A stretch of 64,000 bases of DNA from Pterobdella sp. o SKG-2022. Its lineage: Eukaryota; Annelida; Clitellata; Hirudinida; Piscicolidae. Under the pieces are notes generated by a model. It ran no database searches. It was given only the letters and a program-made list of their open reading frames with translations, and was not told the DNA's origin. A program made the translations under genes and the position numbers. Below are positions 20,542-30,244 of the stretch, piece by piece (the stretch's first letter is position 1; the number at the start of each line of letters is the position of its first letter). Where the stretch lies: the NCBI GenBank assembly GCA_964035795.1, contig OZ038320.1, positions 32,634,097 through 32,698,096 on the forward strand, in the 5' to 3' direction.

Positions 20542-21044
20542 TCAATCATTATCATCAGAACCATCTTCATCTTCATCATCATCATTATTAATATTATTAT
20601 TTATATTTTTAATTAAGTAGACAGCTAATAAAAAAATGGAACCTGCCAATAAACCAAATGACACACCCAAAACCAAGAAAAATATCATCACAAATATTCC
20701 ATTGTTTTTCATTATTTTTATTATTACTTCCTCTACCGTGTTTTTCTCTTTTTCTTCCAACGATAACCATTTATTATTATTATTATTATTATTATCGTTA
20801 ATGTTCTTATTAATATTCATATTATTGTTTTTATTATTATTGCTGTTCATATCTTTGTATGAATTCTCATTATTATATTCAAAATTATGAAACGATAAAT
20901 AAATGGTTCTGTTATTCTTTCTATTGTTTATTTTCAAACTTGAAGCATTATTTTTCTTATTTTTTTTCTCATTATTAATATCATCATTTTTTGTATTTAT
21001 TTTTTTTTCTTTTTCCAGCATCTTGTGCTCGATAAATTCGTCAT
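20542..21044 (-). CDS. Exon: juxtamembrane region, transmembrane helix and acidic tail
   Basis: The acceptor TTAATTTTGCAG joins in phase 1, so the last sushi cysteine is followed by DDEFIEHKMLEKEKK. About 90 Asn/Lys-rich residues lead to the helix GIFVMIFFLVLGVSFGLLAG followed by SIFLLAVYLIK. A 20-odd-residue tail ends in DDDEDEDGSDDND before TGA. The tail is far shorter than the roughly 525-residue tail of the plus-strand paralogue. Confidence 0.75.
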
Positions 21045-24000
21045 CTGCAAAATTAATTCCACCTTTACACATGAAGCTTATGCTTCACAATAAATATTTT
21101 TAAATTATTATTTTTATTATTTATTTAATTATTTATTTATTATTTTTATTATTTATTTAATTATTTATTTATTATTTTTATTATTTATTTAATTATTTAT
21201 TTATTATTTTTATTATTTATTTAATTATTTATTTATTATTTTTATTATTTATTTAATTATTTATTTATTATTTTTATTATTTATTTAATTATTTATTTAT
21301 TATTTTTATTATTTATTTAATTATTTATTTATTATTTTTATTATGCAGATAGCTCAACAGGCCCTCTCGATCACGGCCTGATGGCAGCTTTTGTGTCCAA
21401 ACAAGTGAGCCTTCTTTTAATGTCGCTTATTTTTATTCTTATATATTTTTTTTCACTGTTTCCATTGTTATCAAATGGTTCCAATATTCTATCATGTTTC
21501 CTAGAGTCGTACAAACTTAGAAATATATGTACCCTTTTGGTTCATTCACCTCTACTAGACCTTCACCCTCCCCTTCACCGTGGACTCAAAATTACAAATC
21601 ATAACAATAAGAATGTTTATAGGTTTCTAACTAAGTTTACAGTAACAACTCACAGCCATCAGCACCACTACCAAACCAACCACATATTGGCATCTCACCG
21701 ACCCAACCAACCACATATTGGCCGTTCACTCACTCAACTAACCCCATTTTGGCGCCTCAACCACCCAACCAACCACATATTGGCATCCTACCTACCCAAC
21801 AAACCACATATTGGCATCTCACCCACCCATTGACCGCCCTGGCATGTGAACTTCTGCAGTTGTTTCGTATTTTGTCTGCACCCTATTATTGTAGTGCCTG
21901 TGAGGTGGGATGAGATGTGATGAGATTTGATGTGGTATGTTGAGGGGGAGTGAAAGTTGTTGTGATAGGGTGTGTTGTGGTGAAATTTGGTAGGATTGAT
22001 GTGGTGGAGTGAGGTGAGGTGGAAGTTGGTGTGGTGGAGTGAGGTGGGAGTAGATGTGATGGAACGAGGTGAAATGGAATTTGGTGTGGTGGAATGAGGT
22101 GAAATGGAAGTTGGTGTGGTAGAGTGAGGTGAGGTGGAAGTTGGTGTGGTGGAATGAGGTGAAAGTTGGTGTGGTGGAGTGAGATGGAAGTTTGTGTGGA
22201 GGAGTGAAAAAATGTAGTTTGCAGTATTGAGAAGTGGTGCAGCATGAAATGGTGAGATGTAACGACTATAATGAAACTTAACAAACTCAACTACCATGTC
22301 CACTCCTCTCACTCCAATAAGCGCCACTCACCCTCATCTCTGCACACCCCTCCACTAGACAGAGTGTGGTTGGATATAGAATAAATGATATTATAATTTT
22401 CTTCCACTGATATGAATAACATGCAGAAGAAAAATGATAAAGGCTGCCTTCACCTCGTATGTAAATGAGCAATCGATTCAGGACTATGTTTTCTATGTTT
22501 GTATTACTATTATTCTTTATGTTATTATTGTTGTTTTTATTATTGTGCATATCATTTTTATTTTTTTTATTCGTGTAATGTTTCTTTCTATCATTATTAA
22601 CTTTTTCAACCCTCATCCGCACCACATGATGTTGGGAAGTATAGATTCTTTGGTGGCGATATTTGAGAGAGCATAAATTTATTTTTATTTCTTTGTTTCT
22701 TGTTCTTTGTTTTGTTTCTATGTTTTTTATATGTTTTTTATAGTTAATTTCATTATACCCATAATTACTTTTACTATTAATATATTTTTCGTTATTTTTA
22801 TTATTAATATTGTTATTTATCATAGAATGATAGTTATTATCTCCAAAAAAAGTGATATTAATCTTTTTATTAATTCTATCTAACCTCTGTCGGTCTTGAT
22901 TATTATAGTCACTTTTACTTGAAGTATTTTCGTTAGTATTTCCATTATTAACAGTTTTAAAAACAGTACTGTCATTATAAACATTACCATCAGCACCATT
23001 AGTATCACTAGATTTATCAGTTCTTTCATCACTTTTGTTTTTTTTAATTTCTGTTAAATACAAGTAATAATTGCATTTATAATCGGTTGTAACATTGTCA
23101 TCATCACCAACGTCATTCTCATCCCTGGACTCAATGCTTTTCTTGAACTTTTGAACATCAATTAGGATTTGTTGATGTTTTTCTGCAGTTAGCATGTATA
23201 TTCTTTCTTTTTTTATTTTATTATTGTTGTTATGGTTATTATTATTATAATTATTATTATTATGATTATTATAATTATTGTTTTTATTATGATTATTGAT
23301 ATTTTTGATAGAATTATTATATTTTTCACTCTTGATATTCATATTATTATAGCCATTTTTATAATTATTTTGATTTTTTGTAGTGTTATTAGTATCTTCA
23401 TTTCTATTACTATGTTCACTTTTGTTACTTCTGAAAGTTCTTTCATCATCATCATCATCACCACCACCACCACCATCATCATCACCACCACCTTCATCAT
23501 CATCATCATCATTATCATCATCATCATTCAACATCATATAAAGAGGAAACTTAAAGATGGGAGTGGAGGGAAGAGAGGTGGTTGGTTGTGAGAAGAGAAC
23601 TTTGGCAGCTGAAACAACAATGTAGACACATAACTTTCTCATCATAATGATATAAAATCATTTTTTAAATGGATTTTAAATCATTGTATAATGGTAGTAT
23701 ATATAGAGACATTCGATGTATTTTTGAATGCCTGGTAGTTTATGTTTAGGAACGTTTAAATCGGGCTTCCAAGTAGTCTCCAAGTTTCAACAAAAATATT
23801 TGAAGCTTCAACGCCAACAGTCATCACAACAAAATCTATCTAGTCAACACTGAATTTCATTGTTGCAAACATTTGTGGCATGCCAAGCCTCCGCCCCCAG
23901 ATGGTGATGACGGTTATGTAGATATTATATGAGGTTCATATGATAGGAGCATCTCAAAAGAATATAATTCTCATAATATATAACAACTCTTCATAATTAT

Positions 24001-25694
24001 GATAAAAATCTCATAATGATATCACTTCAAGCCACCGACCTTTGACGCACACAAACTCAATGTCCAAGTATGAGGTGAGGTCATCAGGGCAAGGTTTAAC
24101 CTTTGACCTCAGTGAACTGACCTTGAAATAACATAATGGCCGTCCTGAACAGAGCGCTTCAACTTCCTCTATGACGTCATACGAACATCCTAAATATCCA
24201 TAATTTTTGGTAACGCACCTGCCTATCTTCTTCCGGCCATATCTGACGTATGATGGATATTTTTGAAATTTTTAAATTGAAAGAAAATTTTTTTAAATTT
24301 TTTTATGTGAAAGTTCAAAAAAAACAATAAGTTCTGAAATAAAATTGATTGTCAAAAAGCTGCATGAAACCTAACTGAAATAAAGAAATCAAAAATTTCG
24401 AAAACCCTTCTCTAATTGATGGTGGTTGGAGGAGAAGGAGAAGAAGGAGGAAAAGGAAGAAGAGGAGTAGAAGGAAGAAGAGGAGGAGAAGGAGAAGGAG
24501 AAGGAGAAGGAGGAGGAGGAGAACGATGAATATGACATTAGTTTGGAAGGTGGTGTGATGTAGGAGAGAGACAGAATGTAAAACTAAACGAAGATTTTAA
24601 AATTGCTTTTAACGTTCTCGTTTTGAATTTAAAAAATGAATTTAAAAATGAATTTAAAAAATGAATTTAAAAAATGAATTTAAAAAATGAATTTAAAAAA
24701 TGAATTCAAAAAATGAATTTAAAAATGAATTTAAAAATGAATTTAAAAAATGAATTTAAAAATGAATTTTAAAAAAAAATGAACACTAAAAAATGTAAAC
24801 AGAAAGTATAAGAGAAACACTAGAAAAAAAAACAATGAAAAATAAAAAAATCATAATTAGAACAAAAGTTGAGATGCAAATAATAAAAATTAATGGACAA
24901 AACACATAATATAGATAACAGTAAGTTAAAAAAGAAATGATAATAGAAATAATAATAAAAAATAATAATAATAGAAATAATAATAAAAAATAATAATAAT
25001 AGAAATAATAATAAAAAATAATAATAATAGAAATAATAATAAAAAATGATAATAATAGAAATAATAATAAAAAATGATAATAATAGAAATAATAATAAAA
25101 AATAATAATAATAGAAATAATAATAAAAAATAATAATAATAGAAATAATAATAAAAAATAATAATAATAATAGAAATAATAAAAAAAAATGTGAACTCAC
25201 ATTGCTTCTGTTATTAATATAACGTTTGAGAATTCAAGAGACCCCTTTATGAGTTTATTGATGTTTTTATTGTTATTATTATTGATATTATTACTTTTAT
25301 TTTTAGTATAATTGCGATTTTCTGTTTCATTAACAATCACCGTATCATTATTTTTATTATTTATATTATTTTTATTATTATTATTGTTGTTATTGCTTTT
25401 TTTATTTTTGGACCCACTCATAGATTGATCTTTTAAAACCCTCTCTATATTATTCCTCATCAAATCAAAATTTTTCTTTACAATTTTATTCTTATTGTTT
25501 TTCTTGTAAGTAGTCACAACACCGTTTTTATTCTTCATATTATTATTGTTATTATTCTTATTTTTATTATTTTTACTTCTATTGTCGTTACTATTTTTGA
25601 TGCTATTATTATTCAAACTTGTAAATCCATCTATTACTGTAATGTTTTTCCGCATTTTTTCCATATTATTACCATGATACTTCACTAAGCGGGA

Positions 25695-25730
<36 letters not shown>

Positions 25731-26320
25731 TTCTTTTTCTTCTTCTTCTTCTTTTTCTTCTTCTTCTTCTTCTTCTTCTTCTTCTTCTTCTTCTTCTTCT
25801 TCTTCTTCTTCTTCTTCTTCTTCTTCTTCTTCTTCTTCTTCTTCTTCTTCTTCTTCTTCTTCTTCTTCAACATCATTATTTTTTTGCTTTTCCTCATATT
25901 TTCCATCTTTTTTTTTGTCTGTCTTATATTCATATTTTCCCTCATTTTTATTTTTCCCTTTTTCCATTTTTTCAATCTTTTCCAACGTTTTTTCATTATT
26001 AGCTTTTTTTTCTGCAATTTTTTCTACAATATCATTCTTATTCTTCATTCTCTTTTTTTCACGCTTTTTTTTCTGCTTCAAATTTTTTTCTTTTATTTGT
26101 TTTCTGCTTTCTTCTTCTTCTTTTCCTTTTTTTTTATCTTTTTCTTCTTCTTCTTCTTCTTCTTCTTTTTCTTCTTCTTCTTCTTCTTCTTCTTCTTCTT
26201 CTTCTTCTTCTTCTTCTTCTTCTTCTTCTTCTTCTTTTTCTTCTTCTTCTTCATCATCATCTTCCTCCTCACATCGCACATCAACATCGTCAAACTGACA
26301 AAAATCTACACAAAAGGTAC
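20542..26320 (-). CDS. SUEL lectin - CUB-like - sushi single-pass receptor, minus-strand paralogue (5' partial)
   Basis: Six exons in transcription order: 26320-25201, 24242-24040, 23608-22454, 22354-22295, 21897-21805 and 21044-20542. All junctions are GT-AG with matching phase, giving at least 1043 codons. The order is: SUEL lectin with an inserted Glu/Asn/Lys-rich stretch of about 350 residues; CUB-like domain with Asn/Asp-rich insertions; four-cysteine sushi domain; Asn-rich juxtamembrane region; transmembrane helix; and a short acidic tail. This is the same architecture as the plus-strand gene at 9114-18531, converging on it. The first acceptor (TTTTTCTCAG|GTACC) needs a phase-1 upstream exon that should carry a signal peptide, which I did not find with confidence. 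A galactose/rhamnose-binding surface role is inferred from the SUEL family only. Confidence 0.72.
21108..21345 (+). repeat. 32-bp tandem repeat in receptor intron
   Basis: About seven nearly identical copies of a 32-bp A/T unit (ttatttaattatttatttat plus tatttttattat). It lies in the intron between the last sushi exon and the transmembrane exon of the minus-strand gene. Confidence 0.85.
21657..21835 (-). repeat. 31-bp tandem array duplicating a sushi exon end and its splice donor
   Basis: Five degenerate copies of a 30-32 bp unit. On the minus strand each reads roughly GAGATGCCAATATGTGGTTG. The unit nearest the exon encodes GEMPIC, the last cysteine block of the sushi domain, followed by the donor used in the model (21804). 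The other four lie downstream in the intron. Confidence 0.75.
21805..22354 (-). CDS. Two exons: sushi (CCP) domain
   Basis: Exon 22354-22295 (GCAEMRVSGAYWSERSGHG) is joined in phase 1 to 21897-21805 (TTIIGCRQNTKQLQKFTC, then QGGQWVGEMPIC). The result has four cysteines, the G-W-G--P-C ending and the usual length of about 50 residues. The plus-strand paralogue encodes its sushi domain in one exon. The 397-base intron between these two exons is almost wholly a minisatellite. A donor two bases earlier would lose the last cysteine, so the donor after TGTG was chosen. Confidence 0.82.
21905..22205 (-). repeat. Minisatellite in sushi intron
   Basis: About ten imperfect copies of a 27-29 bp unit (plus strand ggaagttggtgtggtggagt gaggtga). 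It ends a few bases from the acceptor at 21898. On the transcribed strand it is C/T/A-rich and so serves as the pyrimidine-rich tract. Confidence 0.85.
22454..23608 (-). CDS. Exon: CUB-like domain with Asn/Asp-rich insertions
   Basis: The acceptor is TTGTTTCAG and the donor CGAG|GTGAAG, phase 1 on both sides, matching the paralogous exon at 14283-16001. Blocks: IYMLTAEKHQQILIDVQKF (start strand), YKCNYYLYLTEI, then LCSLKYRHQRIYTSQHHVVR (equivalent to CMKGRKEVLYISSGDRVRV), and VLNRLLIYIR (equivalent to GFIMIYR). Acidic and Asn-rich runs separate them: poly-Asp/Gly early in the exon and Asn/Lys in the middle. Compared with a standard CUB of about 110 residues, this exon gives about 385. Confidence 0.62.
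24040..24242 (-). CDS. Exon: second half of SUEL lectin domain
   Basis: Acceptor ACGTCAG and donor AAAG|GTCGGT. The exon encodes YGRKKIGRCVTKNYGYLGC, then DVIEEVEALCSGRPLCYFKV and KPCPDDLTSYLDIEFVCVK. This is the clearest SUEL match in the window: YGR----C, C----L---C-G---C, then PC-----YL-I-F-C. It is less A/T-rich than its surroundings and has no insertion. Confidence 0.88.
24243..25200 (-). repeat. Repeat-filled intron between the SUEL exons
   Basis: Three arrays lie in this 958-base intron. From the donor side: about nine copies of a 28-bp A/T unit (24935-25190, agaaataataataaaaaat type), an aaaaaatgaatttaaa array (24620-24780), and a GGA-rich purine block (24420-24535). Confidence 0.85.
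25201..26320 (-). CDS. Exon: first half of SUEL lectin domain with acidic/Asn-rich insertion
   Basis: The exon opens with TFCVDFCQFDDVDVRCEEE and closes with LEFSNVILITEA. It is split in phase 2 at GCAAT|GTGAGT, so the next exon completes AIYGR. This gives the I-I--A-YGR core of SUEL domains. About 350 residues are inserted: two poly-Glu blocks (GAA runs at about 26130-26260 and 25730-25870), a poly-Asp run, Lys-rich sequence and Asn-rich sequence. The frame never breaks over 1.1 kb. The equivalent insertion in the paralogue is Asn-rich rather than Glu-rich. Confidence 0.65.
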
Positions 26321-26611
26321 CTGAGAAAAATTTCAAATACCATAATTTTTTAAATTTTTATATTTTGCAACTTATTTTTCATTCATATTTATAATTATGC
26401 TGTTCCGAGTCTTGTGAGATGTACTAAGCTTTATATCATTTCTATCATTTTTGTTTGTTTTCCATTTTTAATATTTTTTCATTATGACCAATTTGTTTTT
26501 AAGTTTTGATTGTTAATCAAACGAAGTTTTTCCAATTCTATAATTTAGTTTTGCAAAACCATGCAACCTTCTCTTTATTCTGAACTAAAAATATAGCTCT
26601 AATACGTTTCA

Positions 26612-26790
26612 GCGATGTAATGTAATGCGGTATTTATAAAGCGCTTTTCCTTATAGATCAAAGCGCTTGCTACAAATTTAATGAAAAGAAAACACACTGT
26701 GGAACAGGTGCTAATTGTCGGCCCACGCGGGATCGAGCCTGGTAACTTTAGATAATTAGTCTAATGCTCAACCATTGAGCTATAGGGGCC
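26612..26790 (-). mobile_element. tRNA-headed SINE copy (minus orientation)
   Basis: Read on the minus strand it starts GGCCCCTATAGCTCAATGGT, with A box TAGCTCAATGGTTGAGC and B box GGCTCGATCCC. Then come GTGGGCCGACAA and a tail with inverted AGCGCTTT motifs (AAGCGCTTTGATC and AAAAGCGCTTTATAA). The head shares TTAGACTA-TTAT-TAAAGT with the copy at 6861-6990. It is better preserved than that copy. Confidence 0.75.
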
Positions 26791-27142
26791 AAACTATAAT
26801 TGCTATAATATCAACCTCAATATGAAAGTCATTCAGAAATAACTTTTTATTCCATTTTTTAATTTAAAATTATTTTTATTTTGTTATGTTCAGCCATCGC
26901 CAGTATCATAACTTTGGGCTTCCTTATTTTATCGTCTTTATCCCCATCTCCAGGTGTTCTCTATCACTCTCTCCTTCATTATTTCAATTGTAGTTTCGAA
27001 ATCATTCTTAATATAATATAATTTTGGTTTTCATATTTCATTTGTAATTTTAAAATTATTTTGAATATAATTTTTTTTTCATATTTCACAATTATTATTA
27101 TTATTATTCTTATTTATTGGGAGCGACCAAGCATTTGATGAG

Positions 27143-28030
27143 TCATTTGTTACGAATAAACAAGGGATTCATATTGTTCTTATTTTTGATTTCATCATCC
27201 TCTTCATCATTCCCTTCTTCATCATCCTCTTCATCATCCTCTTCATCATCCTCTTCATCATTCCCTTCTTCATCATTCTCTTCATCATCCTCTTCATCAT
27301 CCTCTTCATCATCCTCTTCATCATTCCCTTCTTCATCATCCTCTTCATCATTCCCTTCTTCATCATCATCTTCATCATCCTCTTCATCATTCCCTTCTTC
27401 ATCCTCTTCATAATTCCCTTCTTCATCGTCCTCTTCTTCATCATCCTCTTCATCATCCTCTTCATCATTCCCTTCTTCATCGTCCTCTTCTTCATCATCC
27501 TCTTCATCATCCTCTTCATCATCTTCTTCATCATCCTCTTCATCATCCTCTTCATCATCCTCTTCATCATCCTCTTCATCATTCCCTTCTTCATCCTCTT
27601 CATCATTCCCTTCTTCATCATCCTCTTCATCATTCCCTTCTTCATCGTCCTCTTCTTCATCATCCTCTTCTTCATCATCCTCTTCTTCATCATCCTCTTC
27701 ATCATTCCCTTCTTCATCGTCCTCTTCTTCATCATCCTCTTCATCATCCTCTTCATCATCTTCTTCATCATCCTCTTCATCATCCTCTTCATCATCCTCT
27801 TCATCATCCTCTTCATCATTCCCTTCTTCATCCTCTTCATCATTCCCTTCTTCATCATCCTCTTCATCATTCCCTTCTTCATCGTCCTCTTCTTCATCAT
27901 CCTCTTCTTCATCATCCTCTTCTTCATCATCCTCTTCTTCATCATCCTCTTCATCATTCCCTTCTTCATCGTCCTCTTCTTCATCATCCTCTTCTTCATC
28001 ATCCTCTTTTTTCTCTTCTTTTTTTTTCAT
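27143..28030 (-). repeat. Acidic-coding minisatellite (CTTCAT/CTC array) with a 295-codon frame
   Basis: About 820 bases of TCATCATCCTCT and TCATTCCCTTCT units, all multiples of 3 bp. On the minus strand they read as DDEEDDEE and GNDEEDDEE repeats. The frame begins at an ATG (28030) preceded by a stop at 28064-28066 and ends MNPLFIRNK. A donor ATTC|GTAACA near its end has phase 1 and would fit the acceptor at 26320. There is no credible acceptor upstream and no signal peptide. It is either an upstream exon of the minus-strand receptor or a non-coding intronic array. Confidence 0.5.
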
Positions 28031-30244
28031 TTTATCTGTTTCTTTTTTTTCGTTCTTCTTTTTTTACTCGTTTTCTTTTTTTCTCTCCAGCGCCATCATC
28101 ACTTTCTTCTCAAATAAAATTTTAATTTTGCTAAACTCATCAGCTCTGAGGTTGTTTGAAATCTGAATTTTTTTTTTTAATGGTCTCCCATTATTTTTAT
28201 ATTAAGACCCTCTTCACCATCATTTTTTTTTAGCTCCATAGCAAATACGGTTATTATAATCTTTTACATTTTATTATTGAATTACATTATTTTTTTTATT
28301 TTTATGATTTTATTTCATTTTTTTTTTGCACGCACAACATCAAAAGTGCGGAGTTGAATTGCAAATTTCTCCACTACGAAACGATATAAATTACGTCTGA
28401 CAGCGTTTCAGGTTTTTATGATTTAATCTATTTTAATCCCGACTTGATAATTTTGTTTCATATTTAATTTAAATGTTACTTAATTTAGATTTTTCTAAAT
28501 TACTAATTAACTAAAAAACTAATTTGAAAATGTAATTTTTTTGCTTTTATACGTTTATTTGAAAATATTAAACGAAATTTGAGTTGAAAACAATAATAAA
28601 AAAAATAAAAAACAAAATAAATGCATAATATTGGATGGACTTTTTCCTGTTACATTTCTTTTTGAAGCTGAATTTAATTAGTCGTTCAAAAACTTTGAAA
28701 ATTTTTTGGAAAATATTTCAAATGCTTTTTTAAATAGTATATTTTTTGTATTTTTTTATTGTACGTTTTGATAATTGTTTAATTGTGATATACTTTTATT
28801 CTTTCACTGAATTTTTTTTAATACTTTAGCAACTAATAAAACTGAGAAACAAGTTGTAAATTTTGGAGCTTTTATTGTTTTTTGGGCAAATTCACAAATT
28901 CAAAACTGACCTCGAAGGAAGAAAAACAAAGCAAAAACTAAAATGACAGAGAGAGATTTCATCTTTTTTCAACTTTTTCTATATTTTTCATCATTATCTG
29001 AATCTGTTGTTATTTATAATTACGAATTATTTATCAGTTTTGAAAACTGATAGAATCTCGTTATTTACTCCTTTTCTACTGTTATTTATTGATTTCAACT
29101 TTTTAAAAATCCTAATTTGGTTATATTCAAAATTTTTTCAAACAATTAGTTAAAAATAATTCTACAAAACAATTATTCGATATAATTTTAACACCAATGC
29201 TCCCTGTGTTAAACATTTTGCATAATTTCATATATATGCACGACTAAGTTTATATATCGAAAACCATTTCAACTTTATTTTCCAATTTGCACGGAATTTT
29301 TTATCAAAGACTTTTCGATATTTGAAAAATTATCAACACCACAATCTCCACATACAAACACAAGCCAGGTTTGCAGAAAAGGCGCTTAAGCTCAAGAAAC
29401 GATTTGAGATGTTTAGGAGCATTAGGTTGAGGCACTGTAGCGGTTGCTTGATGAGCAGTGATTGAGATTAAAACAAATATACCAAAATTGTTCAAATTGG
29501 AATCTTTGGGCAACTGATCAAGACAGTCATTGGGAGATCTGAAGAAACCAGTTTGGAGAGCCTTTTAATCACGTGGTTTGAGGTTGTCATTGTTTTGATT
29601 GATATGTATGATTGTTTTTATTAAAAATTGGCCATTGTGGAAATATTTTCAATTAATAAAACAAGAACGATTTCAAATTTTATTTCAGCCACAACGACAA
29701 CAAATTTACAATTGGGAATAATTTATAGTGACTCCAATCATGAAAAGTGAATCGAATATAATTAATAGCATTTTTTCATTTAAAGTGCATTTAATTTTAA
29801 ATAATTAAAATTCGATTATATTCTCCATTAAACCTATATGTGATCATGCGCAAAAGTTACTCAATGATCAATCATGAAAGAAATCAAAGAATAGTTGAAA
29901 AATTTCTGTTTGTATTTACATCGAATACATGAAATGACTCGTTTGGAATATCAATAACTTCAATATATTTACAAAATAATTCACATTCAATTTTTGAGAC
30001 CAAATCCGATTAACTTTCCATCAATTCAGTTGAGACCTCATCAAATGATCGCATCACTTCATCCTTTCCTCTCCACATACACTTTTCATCTCATTATTTC
30101 TGCTCCAAACTTCATCTGTCTTCTCACCATCACCATCTTCCACTACCTTTTCATCATTCTTCCCCTCCATCTCTATCTCACCATTTTCTTCTTCATCACC
30201 ATTAGTCTTTCTCTTCATCACCATTAACCTCCTCCTCTTTCTCT
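28031..30244. other. AT-rich interval between minus-strand genes
   Basis: No exon is firmly supported. Two GC-richer patches (28330-28415 and 29300-29580) are open in more than one frame or strand and may hold short exons, such as the missing 5' exons of the minus-strand receptor or 3' exons of the 30-35 kb gene. The minus-strand patch at 29304-29513 includes FGIFVLISITAHQATA, which resembles a hydrophobic signal, but no ATG precedes it in frame. Confidence 0.4.

Noticed and set aside
21381..21833. Plus-strand ORF starting MAAFVSKQVSLLLMSLIF
   Set aside because: It resembles a signal peptide but lies inside an intron of the minus-strand receptor, and its second half is the 31-bp repeat read backwards.
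28330..28415. Short exon in the GC-richer patch
   Set aside because: It is open in frames on both strands (minus RNLYRFVVEKFAIQLRTF, plus CGVELQISPLRNDINYV), with no convincing splice partner either way, so the orientation cannot be decided.
29304..29580. Signal-peptide exon of the minus-strand receptor
   Set aside because: There is a hydrophobic stretch with an AxA-like end, but no ATG in frame and no phase-1 donor of good quality. Kept only as a possibility.
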